A DNA stretch of 64,000 nt from NCBI GenBank assembly GCA_964477265.1, contig CAYZDJ010000012.1, positions 1-64,000 on the forward strand, read 5' to 3'. Positions 42,385-51,441 of the stretch are shown piece by piece. Each line of letters starts with the position of its first letter. The first letter of the stretch is position 1. A program made the position numbers and the translations under genes. The notes under the pieces were generated by a model. That model was given only the letters and a program-made list of their open reading frames with translations. It was not told where the DNA came from and searched no databases. Origin of the DNA: CAIVPM01 sp964477265 (GTDB lineage Bacteria; Bacteroidota; Bacteroidia; Chitinophagales; Chitinophagaceae).

Positions 42385-44934
42385 TTAAAAACGCCATGCA
42401 ATGCTTGCAGAATAATTTACACCATAGTTGTAATTATACCTGTTTGGAAATTTGTCAAGTTCGGTTGCATCAAACCTCAATTGCTCAAACAAGAAAGGTA
42501 TGATGTTTTTATTGTTTAATAGGTTGCTAGCACTAAAGCTGAAAGCTAAGAAATTATTATTTTTTCCGATGCTTAAATGTTTAGGCAATTTATATGAGTA
42601 GCTTGCATATAAGTCAAGTGTAGATTGAGATTGCAACCTTGTTTGGTCTAAAATGATTTTTCTCATTGGGTCATTTAATGCATAGCCTTGTACAGCTTTC
42701 TCAGTTCTGCGTATTGGGTTGATTTCTGCATAAATTTCATCAAAATAATTATAGGTTAAACTTACACTCCAGAATTTAGGAGAACGATAAGTTGCACCAA
42801 AGCTATATGCCTGTTGTGGTGTGCCACCAACATAATAGCCTTTTGCATAAACCAAATCTTCACTCACAATGCTTGCATCATTGTCTATAGTAGTAACTGA
42901 ATTTTGATTTGTTGTATAATAATATCTGCCAACTGCTGCAGCTGCATTAACTGTAACATTAGGCATCACTTTAGCTTCAATGCCTAACTCACCACCACTA
43001 TGTGTTTTGTTAATGTTGGTAATGCCATAGTTTACTAAATTCAAATATGTATCATGGAAAAATGTCAATACATTCATTTGGTTTTTAAATTCAGTATAGT
43101 ATCCTGTTAACCTTACTTTAAGTTTAGGTGCATTTAATGTGTAACCAGCTTCAAGGGTGTTAATATTTTCGCTAGTAACTTTTGATTGTGTTGTATTGCG
43201 AACACGAGGAGACAAATAAACATTATCAAAAAATGGAGCTTTTGTTAATGAGCTTAGGTTTCCAAAAAAGTAATTTCTACCATCAAGTTTAAATGTAAAA
43301 CCAGATTTTAAAGCATAATTCAAAAACTCTTGTTTAACAGACTTGCCGTAAGAGTTATATGGAAATAACCCATTTAAGAAATTACCTTTTCTGTAAAAAG
43401 ATGTTCCAGATAATTCCAATGCAGCATAGTAATCAACCCTATCATATTTCATAAGCACTTGTGCCCATGCAGTACCTTTAGTAATTACAATATCATAATT
43501 ATAACTATAATTATCTCCGGCTTTTACCAACCTGTTAGGTGTGTTTAAATTAGCTTGTCCCACAGTTGTACTTGATGGGTTAAACCTTTCAGCAAACTGA
43601 TTAATGTCAACAAAATAATCGGCACCCAATAAATCTACAACCTTTTTGTAGTTATTGTTTTTTTGGTATTGAAAAGAACCACCCATTGTAAATTCTGTAT
43701 GGTCGCCAATTCTTGTATTTAATACAGAGTTGATATTAAAACGAGTTGCATTGGTTACATATTCGCCTAATAAATAACTTGCTCTATGACCAATAACACC
43801 ATTAAAAGTATCCATATGCGACTTATTGCCATCATATAGTTTTGTCCAATTAATCTGGTGTGCATTATCATCTGTTTGCCATGCTTTAGTTACCTGAGCT
43901 TTAATAATTGGATCGCCCCAGTAGCTTGGTAAATACCTGTAGTATAAAGGATTTGGATTATCTCCTTTATACCAATCCAAAGCACTTGAACCTCTGTCGC
44001 CTTTAGAAAAGCTTATACCTGTAATAACATTTGTACTGTTATCAATTCTCCAGTCGTGTGTTAAAATAACAACAGGCTGATTGGTTCTTGTAACAGCTGC
44101 ATTTCTTTTTTTACCATTTTGCCAACCCCAGTTTGGGTTATAATCTGTTCCAACCAAATCAAAAGCTTCTTTTGTTGCAGTACCCTGACGACCCACTTTA
44201 GTAGGTGCACCAAACACTACAAGAGACAACATGTGGTTTTGGTCTATTTTTTTATCAACTGCAGCATAAAAGCTCCAGCCATCGTAAAATGTTCCAGGAA
44301 AATAGGCTTCGTTGGCATACCTGCGTGCTGCACTAAAGCTGTAAGCCCAGCCCTTTTTATTAATGCCACTGCTATATGTCACATCTACTTTATGTGTGTA
44401 ATTTCTGTTGCTGTAAGCATAGCCAATTTCTGTTTGCTTACGTTGTTTTATAGCCCTTATATCCATATTGGTTGTATTACCAATATCGCCATAGGCAAAT
44501 GTATTTGGGCGTAAGCCAATTGATAAATCCTTGTTACGTGTTACATCATTTAAGCCACCCCATAAACCAAAAGGTGTAAAGCCATTGTCAAGATTATCCA
44601 TTGAAACTCCATTAATGTAAGTTCCAAATAAATCAGACTCATAACCACGAATCCTGAAACGCAATACTCCAAAATTATAGGCAGCAGCACTGTTAAAAGG
44701 ATCTCTTCCTGCAGTTAATATTGATGATACATTCTGGCTTCCTCCATCTGTTAAATCATTATCATCTACAGTTATTGTTGAAAAATTTACTGATGAACTT
44801 TCTTTAGCTTCATCAATAAGTGCAGTTGCGGTAGAGTCGGTTTTTGTTTTGTCTTTTTTAGGGGTTGGTTGTTTTTGTGCAAAACCCATGCTTGCTGTGA
44901 ACAGTAAACACGATAAAATCGTTATTTTCCTCAT
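42385..44934 (-). CDS. TonB-dependent outer-membrane receptor
   Basis: 849 residues. Signal peptide (ILSCLLFTASMGFAQ), a Lys/Thr-rich linker, then a plug domain (about 50-170; FRIRGYESDLFGTYINGVSMDN) and a long beta-barrel ending in an aromatic residue (SIAWRF), as outer-membrane barrels do. It lacks the N-terminal carboxypeptidase-like domain common in SusC-type receptors. It imports an unknown ligand with TonB energy, probably captured by the DUF5689 lipoprotein encoded 46 bases downstream. Confidence 0.92.
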   Translation of the reverse strand: MRKITILSCLLFTASMGFAQKQPTPKKDKTKTDSTATALIDEAKESSSVNFSTITVDDNDLTDGGSQNVSSILTAGRDPFNSAAAYNFGVLRFRIRGYESDLFGTYINGVSMDNLDNGFTPFGLWGGLNDVTRNKDLSIGLRPNTFAYGDIGNTTNMDIRAIKQRKQTEIGYAYSNRNYTHKVDVTYSSGINKKGWAYSFSAARRYANEAYFPGTFYDGWSFYAAVDKKIDQNHMLSLVVFGAPTKVGRQGTATKEAFDLVGTDYNPNWGWQNGKKRNAAVTRTNQPVVILTHDWRIDNSTNVITGISFSKGDRGSSALDWYKGDNPNPLYYRYLPSYWGDPIIKAQVTKAWQTDDNAHQINWTKLYDGNKSHMDTFNGVIGHRASYLLGEYVTNATRFNINSVLNTRIGDHTEFTMGGSFQYQKNNNYKKVVDLLGADYFVDINQFAERFNPSSTTVGQANLNTPNRLVKAGDNYSYNYDIVITKGTAWAQVLMKYDRVDYYAALELSGTSFYRKGNFLNGLFPYNSYGKSVKQEFLNYALKSGFTFKLDGRNYFFGNLSSLTKAPFFDNVYLSPRVRNTTQSKVTSENINTLEAGYTLNAPKLKVRLTGYYTEFKNQMNVLTFFHDTYLNLVNYGITNINKTHSGGELGIEAKVMPNVTVNAAAAVGRYYYTTNQNSVTTIDNDASIVSEDLVYAKGYYVGGTPQQAYSFGATYRSPKFWSVSLTYNYFDEIYAEINPIRRTEKAVQGYALNDPMRKIILDQTRLQSQSTLDLYASYSYKLPKHLSIGKNNNFLAFSFSASNLLNNKNIIPFLFEQLRFDATELDKFPNRYNYNYGVNYSASIAWRF

Positions 44935-44951
44935 AGATAATAATTAGCGTA

Positions 44952-44959
44952 CAAATGTA
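44952..44959 (-). promoter_or_regulatory. -7 promoter element of the TonB receptor gene
   Basis: On the minus strand TACATTTG matches TAnnTTTG, 17 bases before the start codon, implying a very short leader (about 11 bases). No clear TTG box is seen 19 bases upstream. Confidence 0.45.
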
Positions 44960-45009
44960 GGAAATTGCTTAAAACACTAGTTAAAATAATTATTAAGCTT
45001 GCCATTAAC

Positions 45010-45045
45010 AAAAAAGCTTTGGATTGAGAACCAAAGCTTTTTTTT
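45010..45045 (-). terminator. Intrinsic terminator after the ssb-DUF4783 unit
   Basis: AAAAAAGCTTTGG (45010-45022) and CCAAAGCTTTTTT (45031-45043) form a 13-bp stem with an 8-base loop, T/A-rich on both sides. It is 22 bases after the DUF4783 stop on the minus strand. Confidence 0.88.
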
Positions 45046-45066
45046 ATTTTTAAAAATAGTTACTAC

Positions 45067-45447
45067 TTAACCAATCCTGATGGAAGTAATAAAATATTTT
45101 GAATTGGACTTTTTTAGAATAATGGTGATGTTATCGTTTTTAGACTTTCCCTGCAATTTACCAGTAATATACATTATACCACCAGCTTCTCTTTTAGATG
45201 TAAACTGAAACGTTTTTATACCAGATTCTGAATAATAAGATTTTAATGCAATGCTTGCCTGGTTTTTACCCATATTGGTCATCTCTTCTTTGCCAGGTAA
45301 GGTAATGTCAATAAAGTTATCAAAGTATTGAGAAACCTGACTTGCATCGCCAGATTTAAGTGCATCCATAATTTCATCTGGATCTCCTAAAACTGTGGCA
45401 GAACAAAGTATAAAACCTAAACCTAATAGTAATAATATTTTTTTCAT
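45067..45447 (-). CDS. DUF4783 family secreted protein
   Basis: 126 residues with a signal peptide (LLLLGLGFILCSATVLG) and a small NTF2-like domain (DPDEIMDALKSGDASQVSQY ... FDNFIDITLPGKE). This matches DUF4783, a Bacteroidota family of unknown function whose fold resembles NTF2/SnoaL. It lies 55 bases downstream of ssb and is probably co-transcribed with it. Confidence 0.88.
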   Translation of the reverse strand: MKKILLLLGLGFILCSATVLGDPDEIMDALKSGDASQVSQYFDNFIDITLPGKEEMTNMGKNQASIALKSYYSESGIKTFQFTSKREAGGIMYITGKLQGKSKNDNITIILKKSNSKYFITSIRIG

Positions 45448-45502
45448 AAAATTGCGTTATTTAAAACCACATTACAGAACGAAAAACTATGCCAAATAAA
45501 TA

Positions 45503-45958
45503 TTAAAATGGTAAATCATCTAAAGGTTCAATTAAATCTGCAGGCTGGCTTACAGGTTGAGAACTTGCAGGAGGAGGATTATATGCAGGTTGTTGCGATG
45601 GTGCTGCTTGCTGGTAATTTGTGCCTGAGGTTCCATCTGAATTTTTAGTGCCAAGCAATTGTACACTTGCTATACGCAAGGTTAACGTAGCACCATTTCT
45701 ACCATCTTGTGTGGTATAACTTCTTACATCTGGATTGCCCTCTACAAAAACCTGTGTTCCTTTTTTTAAATAAGGTGCAATAGCAGTTTTATCTGTCCAG
45801 TATGCACAATCTACCCAAATTACTCTATCTTTTTGAACACCCTGAGCATCTTTATAACGCTCGGTGTGGGCAACAGTAAAATTAATAACGTTTCTTCCAT
45901 TAACCGTGTTTACTATAGCGTCTTTGCCTAAGTTGCCAATAACTTGTAATTTTATCAT
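45503..45958 (-). CDS. ssb: Single-stranded DNA-binding protein
   Basis: 151 residues: an OB fold (1-110; VIGNLGKDAIVNTVNGRNVINFTVAHTE is the usual start, trimmed here to the motif VNFTVA-like INFTVA), a Pro/Gln/Ser-rich linker (PSQQPAYNPPPASSQP) and the conserved acidic tip EPLDDLPF that recruits replication and repair partners. It coats single-stranded DNA during replication, recombination and repair. A DUF4783 gene follows. Confidence 0.95.
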   Translation of the reverse strand: MIKLQVIGNLGKDAIVNTVNGRNVINFTVAHTERYKDAQGVQKDRVIWVDCAYWTDKTAIAPYLKKGTQVFVEGNPDVRSYTTQDGRNGATLTLRIASVQLLGTKNSDGTSGTNYQQAAPSQQPAYNPPPASSQPVSQPADLIEPLDDLPF

Positions 45959-46034
45959 GATTAGAATTTAAAATAAAAAGCAATTTTAGGAGATTTTGCT
46001 TTGATGTATTAAAAAAGAAATTAACATAAGTTAT

Positions 46035-46559
46035 TTATACGGCTTCTAAATTGTTCAACAATAAATCGCTGTAGCTTAATTCTACAAAGTCATCTTGCTG
46101 CAGCTCAAAAAAATTGATGTAAAAATTACACTGCTCCTTTAGTTTTTCAATGCCAATACTTCCATCATTGTCAATAGCCTCCACTTCTATAAAAGTGCCT
46201 AGCTGCTGCACTCTATCAAAATGAAACTTTACATTGCCTATAAAATAAATTTTCCTGGTTTTATCAACTATAACTTTTACTCCATTTACAACTGATAAAA
46301 TTTGTTTTAAAACTATATCTGGTTTGTGCTGATACAGCAATATATTGCTTTGCTTGGCATGGGCAGTGTTTTCTCTTACATAATGTATCAGGGCATTTTC
46401 AATATTGCCTTCCCTTAACTTTAATCTTCCAACATTAGTATTAAAATAAGTATCAACTTGATGATCTGTACCAATAAATTTTGGGTTGAGATGTTGTAAT
46501 TTTTGTTCCAATGCCTCAAGCTTATTTGTCTTGGCTTTAAACTCTATATTTATGTGCAT
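46035..46559 (-). CDS. CYTH domain protein (class IV cyclase/ThTPase superfamily)
   Basis: 174 residues from MHINIEFKAK; the frame opens 15 codons earlier (46604), inside the preceding terminator, so the later ATG is preferred. CYTH features include the N-terminal strand IEFKAK, YFNTNVGRLKLREG near 50-65, VDKTRKIYF, and FHFDRVQQLGTFIEVEAID near 130. These enzymes act on triphosphates in a tunnel barrel; the exact reaction is unknown. The ExExK signature is altered (EFKAK: the second acidic residue is Lys). Confidence 0.8.
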   Translation of the reverse strand: MHINIEFKAKTNKLEALEQKLQHLNPKFIGTDHQVDTYFNTNVGRLKLREGNIENALIHYVRENTAHAKQSNILLYQHKPDIVLKQILSVVNGVKVIVDKTRKIYFIGNVKFHFDRVQQLGTFIEVEAIDNDGSIGIEKLKEQCNFYINFFELQQDDFVELSYSDLLLNNLEAV

Positions 46560-46590
46560 TACTTTTTTACAAACATAAAACATATAAAGA

Positions 46591-46620
46591 AAAGAGCAGC
46601 TCAATTACGAGCTGCTCTTT
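46591..46620 (-). terminator. Intrinsic terminator after the DUF4476 gene
   Basis: AAAGAGCAGCTC (46591-46602) and GAGCTGCTCTTT (46609-46620) form a 12-bp perfect stem with a 6-base loop, 21 bases beyond the stop codon of the DUF4476 gene on the minus strand. Confidence 0.85.
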
Positions 46621-46641
46621 GTTGATTGCTGTGGCTAAACT

Positions 46642-47538
46642 TTACTTCTTGTTCCTAATATATTTCAATAATTCATCTTTATCTGACTGCATACTTAAGC
46701 TATTAGCTACTGTAAAATAATTATTCTTGTCTCTTGTTTTATCGTAAGCATATTTTGCAAAATCAAGCTTATCAGTTTCCATTGTTAAAATACCCATCAT
46801 TTCTTTTACCTGGCTTATAGAAATGGTATTGTTATCTAACACTTGCTTTGCAATACTTAGCTTGCTGCTTTCAAAACTTGTTTGTTGCAATGTTTGTTTT
46901 ACCTGTGCAAACATTTCGTTGCTCATTGGCTTGTAACTATTGCCATTGTTGTAATTGTAGTTGTTGTTTTTATTATCATTATTCCTGTTATCGTTATTGT
47001 TGTTTTTATTGTCATCAACAACTGTGTTAGGTTTCTTTCTAAAAAAATCCAAGTCATTATAATCCTCGTTGTAGCCACTGTTGAAATCAAAATTGCTGTT
47101 TGAATTCATATCATCATCATCGTCTTCATCATCATCTCCTTCTGTTCTCCAATTACTGTTATTGTTACTATTGTTGTAATAATAATCCTGGTCATAGAAA
47201 GGTCTGCCAAAACGATTGATAGTAATATCGTACTGATAATTGTTTCTTACTACAACCTGGCGGCTTGCAGCTTTTTTCCAATAGCTGTTATTTCCATTGC
47301 TGTAAAAGTTATTAAAATCTCTGCCGTTTTTAATGTAGTAAATTGCAATGTTGTGATAGCCTGGTTGCAGGTTTCTTATAGAAAGGTAATTATCCTGGCT
47401 ATAAAATTTTTGTCCATCAATAACCACCTTTATTGCAGTAGGCATTGTTGTGCTAACGGTTAATTTACTTTTTGCACTGGCGTTGATTGTTGTAAAAATT
47501 AATACTGTTAAAACTGTTACTTGTAAAAACTTTTTCAT
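46642..47538 (-). CDS. Secreted DUF4476 domain protein with Asn-rich linker
   Basis: 298 residues: signal peptide (VTVLTVLIFTTINASA), an N-terminal beta domain (LTVSTTMPTAIKVVIDGQKF, to about 110), a long Asn/Asp-rich linker (about 115-200, runs such as DNKNNNNDNRNNDN) and the C-terminal DUF4476 helical domain (SKLSIAKQVLDNNTISISQV, then LDFAKYAYDKT). DUF4476 is found at the end of many Bacteroidota and animal-like proteins with unknown function. It stands alone with its own terminator. Confidence 0.88.
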   Translation of the reverse strand: MKKFLQVTVLTVLIFTTINASAKSKLTVSTTMPTAIKVVIDGQKFYSQDNYLSIRNLQPGYHNIAIYYIKNGRDFNNFYSNGNNSYWKKAASRQVVVRNNYQYDITINRFGRPFYDQDYYYNNSNNNSNWRTEGDDDEDDDDDMNSNSNFDFNSGYNEDYNDLDFFRKKPNTVVDDNKNNNNDNRNNDNKNNNYNYNNGNSYKPMSNEMFAQVKQTLQQTSFESSKLSIAKQVLDNNTISISQVKEMMGILTMETDKLDFAKYAYDKTRDKNNYFTVANSLSMQSDKDELLKYIRNKK

Positions 47539-47679
47539 AAAACATAATTTATTGGTTAGGTAATCTGAGTTATTTCTTTTTTAAACTCTTGATATACATA
47601 ATCCAATATCAATGCCAAATAAAAAAGCAGTTTCTTAAAATTTTGTTAAATAGATTTTCAGTGAAGTTTTTTAAACCAC

Positions 47680-47725
47680 AGAGAACACAAAGTTTTTCCA
47701 CAAAGAAACACAGACAGAATCGCTG
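47680..47725. repeat. ACCACAGAGAACACAAAG-type repeat
   Basis: ACCACAGAGAACACAAAG, CCACAAAGAAACACAG and similar words fill part of the 235-base gap between the DUF4476 and GNAT genes. The same word type occurs at about 1425-1600 and 55430-55510. Confidence 0.55.
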
Positions 47726-47773
47726 AAACTCTTGTGAACACTATGTTGTATTGTCTGAAATATAGTTTATTAT

Positions 47774-48229
47774 TTAATCATTAATCACTAACAACTGTCC
47801 ATTCAGCCATTCACCATCAAAGGTTGTATTATATTTTTTATAGAAGTTAATTGCAGGCTCGTTCCAATCAAGCACCTGCCAGCAAATGGCATTATAATTT
47901 TTGTGTTTTGCTTCTTCAATTAATGCATCAAATAAAAGCTTACCAATGCTTTTGCCTCTATGTTGTTCTGTTACTAATAAATCCTCTAAATACATTCTTT
48001 GTCCTTTCCATGTGCTGAAACGAATATAGTACAAAGCAAAGCCAACAACCACATCATCATTACAAGCTACAAAAGCCCACCACACTGGGTTTGCACCAAA
48101 TCCACTTTCTGTAAAATGCTCTAATGAAACAGTAACTTCATTGGGTGCTTTTTCATAAATAGCAAGTTCTTTTACCAGTTCTAAAATTGCTGTACAATCT
48201 TCCTCAACAGCTTTTCTTATAGTTATCAT
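47774..48229 (-). CDS. GNAT N-acetyltransferase, SSAT-like
   Basis: 151 residues with the GNAT core: MITIRKAVEEDCTAILELVKEL at the N-terminus, LEDLLVTEQHRGKSIGKLLF with the acetyl-CoA-binding R/Q-x-x-G-x-G/A variant (QHRGKSIG), and WNEPAINFYKKY near the end. The pattern of ELAIYEKAPNEV followed by YLEDLLV resembles diamine/spermidine acetyltransferases (SSAT), so a polyamine or amino-acid-like substrate is possible but unproven. Confidence 0.9.
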   Translation of the reverse strand: MITIRKAVEEDCTAILELVKELAIYEKAPNEVTVSLEHFTESGFGANPVWWAFVACNDDVVVGFALYYIRFSTWKGQRMYLEDLLVTEQHRGKSIGKLLFDALIEEAKHKNYNAICWQVLDWNEPAINFYKKYNTTFDGEWLNGQLLVIND

Positions 48230-48292
48230 TTACTAAATCAAAAGTTAAAATTCAAAACCAAAAAATATAATTCATTCAACATTTAACATTTA

Positions 48293-51200
48293 TCATTCAA
48301 CATTATTCTTTCTTCCTTTCATTACAGCAGGTACGCCTTCAGTAATCCATTTTGGTGCAGGTGCATTTTTCAATAACCAATCAAAATATTGCTGTTCTTT
48401 TATTTGAATGTCCTTACGATTTTTTCTTTCCATTAAGTTGTGTGCTTCGCCATTATAATTCAACATCCACACAGGTTTGTTTAACCTACGCAATGCTGTA
48501 AACAATTCAATTCCCTGATACCAAGGCACAGCACCATCTGCATCATTTGCCATAATTACCAAAGGTGTTTTAACTTTTGGTAAATGAAAAATGGGTGAGT
48601 TTTCTATGTATAAATCTGGCTTTTCCCAAATGGTTGCACCAATCCTGCTTTGCTGATGCTCGTATTGAAACTGCCTGTTTAAGCCACTTTCCCAACGTAT
48701 GCCACCATAAGCACTAAACATATTGCCCACAGGTGCACCTGCCCAAGCAGCCTTGTATAAATTGGTTTGTGTAATAAGATAAGCAGTTTGATAACCACCC
48801 CAACTTTGACCTTGCAAGCCAATGCGTGTGCTGTCTATAAATCCTTTTTTAATTAAAGCCCTTGTGCCACTTACAATATAATCGTAAGCACTTTTGCCAG
48901 GCTTGCCAGTAGTGTACCAAATGTCTGGTACAAATACCACATAGCCGTTGCTTACAAAGTATGGAATATTTAAACGTGATGGGGTGGGTGCAGGTGCCTG
49001 ATATTGATGCAATGTTTGATTATTACGTTCATAGAAATAAACAATCATTGGATATTTTTTGGTACTATCAAAGTTTTCTGGTTTGTATAAAACACCTTCT
49101 GTAAGCTTGCCTGTATAGGCTTTCCATTTGAATAATTCTGCTGAGCCCCAGAGATAGTTTGATTGTTGTGGGTTGAGGTTGGTGAGAGGTGATTTGAAAG
49201 TTATTTTAGCATTGGTAATAATTTCAAAATTGTCATCTGTGTAACAAGAATTTGTATCACTTTGTGCTGTTGTAAATAAGTTTTGGCTCTTATCAAAATC
49301 TTCACTTGTTAAGACCACTTCTTCCGATTTTCTAGCTTTAATTAGTGTTGATTGATTGGCAAAAGAATTGTCAATAAAAAAAGGTATTTTATAAATACTT
49401 TTAATCGTATCAAATAATTTTATTGTACTTATCCTTTCATCGTATTTTCTATACTTAGTAGTTGCTTTTACTAAACTATCACTTGCTTTAAATTCATAAT
49501 AATTAATTTTAGTTATTTCGTTAAAACATTTATAAATTCTCTGTTGCCCATTCTTAATAAACTTCTCATCATTATCAACTGTTACGTACCTATATTGAAT
49601 TTTATCTTTCCTGCCATTGGTTATACAAACAGATTTTTCTTTTCCTGTTGGGTCAACTTTCCAAATATCATATCTGTCATAAACTAAAACATATTTATCA
49701 TTTTCCATCCACTTTACAATGCCATAAGCATTGGGTGCATCAGGCACATCGTTTTCTTCATCATACAAGGGGTAAGCAATATCTCTTGCAACAGGTTTTG
49801 TTTTGTTGCTATCAGCATTGTAGCAACTATATTGCTTTTTATCTTCATCATACACCAATAAATATTTACCAGTATAAGATGGGTAAATGTTTGCACGAAC
49901 GTTGGTCATTATTTGCTTGTTGCTGCCATCGTTACTATTAATAACAAATATATCTTTCTTGGTAAAGCCTTGCCATTGCTGCTCTACACGCTTGCCACTA
50001 TCGCTTACTGCATAAAAATATTTTCCATCGCCTTCTTGTGTAATTCTTATAGGCTCAAATTTTGGTGTACCAAGTTGAGCAATATTTTCTTGGTTAAATT
50101 CTAAAACTGCCAAATAACTTTTCTTTGTTTCAGCATCTACATTTTTTAATTGAGCAGTCATTAAATCATCATCATTATAATTCCATACATCAACATTTAC
50201 TCTTTCAAACTCTGGTAGTATTGTGTCTTTTATTGGAAGTTTTGGCGATGTGCCAAAGAATAATTTATTACCAGATTTACTAAAAAACAAGTTTGCGTTT
50301 TCATTTATTCTCCAATTTTCAGGGGTATATTTTAATTCCTTTTGTGCTGGTGCATTTACTTGCCAACCCCAGTTTCGGGTGGTGTAATAATGCCATTTAT
50401 CACCTTTTACACAAATTAAAAGTTGAAACCCTTTTTGTTCATTTTTTGTGGTATCGTAGCTGGCTACAAATGCCATTTTATTTCCTTCTTCATTAAATAC
50501 AAATTGTCTGGCATCGGTAAACTTATATAAGATTGTATCGATTTGTTGGGTTTGTAAATGATACATAATTGCGGTAGAGAATATTTTAGAATTACCATTT
50601 TTCTTAGTAGTTTCAACAATAAAAGAATTCCCATATTTACTAAAATAATACTCCTGCACCAGCTTTATTTTTTGCTCATTTCCATCAGTCAAATTTCTTA
50701 ACACCAATTCTGTTCCTTCTTCAATATCTTCTTCTTTTTTAGGTTTTGCAGTTGTATCTTTTTTAGGTGCAATGGCAGCAAAACCATTGTTTAAAAGTTC
50801 AGTATTTTTTAGTTGCAAACTATCTAATTCTTTTTGCAATCTTTCAATACGTTTATCTAAATTCTTTTTTGTTGTAGCACTGTCAGGTTCTTTATTATCC
50901 TTAGTTTCAGGTAATGGTTTTTCCATTAAATATGCCAGCCAGCCACCAGCTTTTTCAGGCATTTTGTAGCTTTTTACCCTTGCAATTTTTTCTAACTTAT
51001 TTTGCTCTACATCATAAATGCCTAAACTATCTTTAGGCATATCATCAGGTTTCTTCTTTGCAATTTTTGCATCGCGTGTTTGCTTGTATGTAGGTTTAAT
51101 TTTAAACACAATAAACTTGTCATCATCGCTAATAGTTATATTGTAGCCACGTAGCACTTCAAGTAGCTTATCTCCTTTAGTGCTTTGTATCACAAGGTTT

Positions 51201-51367
51201 GCATCACCTTCCTGCACATTAATAGTGTAGGCAACAAACTTTCCATTGGCACTAATTAATTTTTCGCCAATGCTTTGCCAGCTATCATAAACACTATGGT
51301 CTAAAGGTTTTTTTTGTGAGAAAGAAATGATAGGAACGAGTAGAAGAAAGAAGATAATTTTTTTCAT
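48293..51367 (-). CDS. Secreted S9 family prolyl oligopeptidase-like peptidase
   Basis: 1,024 residues from the ATG at 51367, which gives a proper signal peptide (IIFFLLLVPIISFSQ); the frame opens 10 codons earlier. An N-terminal propeller-like half with a coiled-coil insert near residues 170-200 (IERLQKELDSLQLKNTELL) precedes a C-terminal alpha/beta-hydrolase domain. The triad is visible: Ser in GQSWGGY (near 852), Asp in NDADGAVP (near 942), His in GEAHNL (near 978). It probably cleaves peptides in the periplasm. It is longer than typical S9 enzymes. Confidence 0.92.
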   Translation of the reverse strand: MKKIIFFLLLVPIISFSQKKPLDHSVYDSWQSIGEKLISANGKFVAYTINVQEGDANLVIQSTKGDKLLEVLRGYNITISDDDKFIVFKIKPTYKQTRDAKIAKKKPDDMPKDSLGIYDVEQNKLEKIARVKSYKMPEKAGGWLAYLMEKPLPETKDNKEPDSATTKKNLDKRIERLQKELDSLQLKNTELLNNGFAAIAPKKDTTAKPKKEEDIEEGTELVLRNLTDGNEQKIKLVQEYYFSKYGNSFIVETTKKNGNSKIFSTAIMYHLQTQQIDTILYKFTDARQFVFNEEGNKMAFVASYDTTKNEQKGFQLLICVKGDKWHYYTTRNWGWQVNAPAQKELKYTPENWRINENANLFFSKSGNKLFFGTSPKLPIKDTILPEFERVNVDVWNYNDDDLMTAQLKNVDAETKKSYLAVLEFNQENIAQLGTPKFEPIRITQEGDGKYFYAVSDSGKRVEQQWQGFTKKDIFVINSNDGSNKQIMTNVRANIYPSYTGKYLLVYDEDKKQYSCYNADSNKTKPVARDIAYPLYDEENDVPDAPNAYGIVKWMENDKYVLVYDRYDIWKVDPTGKEKSVCITNGRKDKIQYRYVTVDNDEKFIKNGQQRIYKCFNEITKINYYEFKASDSLVKATTKYRKYDERISTIKLFDTIKSIYKIPFFIDNSFANQSTLIKARKSEEVVLTSEDFDKSQNLFTTAQSDTNSCYTDDNFEIITNAKITFKSPLTNLNPQQSNYLWGSAELFKWKAYTGKLTEGVLYKPENFDSTKKYPMIVYFYERNNQTLHQYQAPAPTPSRLNIPYFVSNGYVVFVPDIWYTTGKPGKSAYDYIVSGTRALIKKGFIDSTRIGLQGQSWGGYQTAYLITQTNLYKAAWAGAPVGNMFSAYGGIRWESGLNRQFQYEHQQSRIGATIWEKPDLYIENSPIFHLPKVKTPLVIMANDADGAVPWYQGIELFTALRRLNKPVWMLNYNGEAHNLMERKNRKDIQIKEQQYFDWLLKNAPAPKWITEGVPAVMKGRKNNVE

Positions 51368-51441
51368 AAAGTAAGTTTTATTTTTTACGCAAAGCAACTA
51401 AGGTTACAAAGCAACAAAGATTTTAAGAATGACTAATGACT

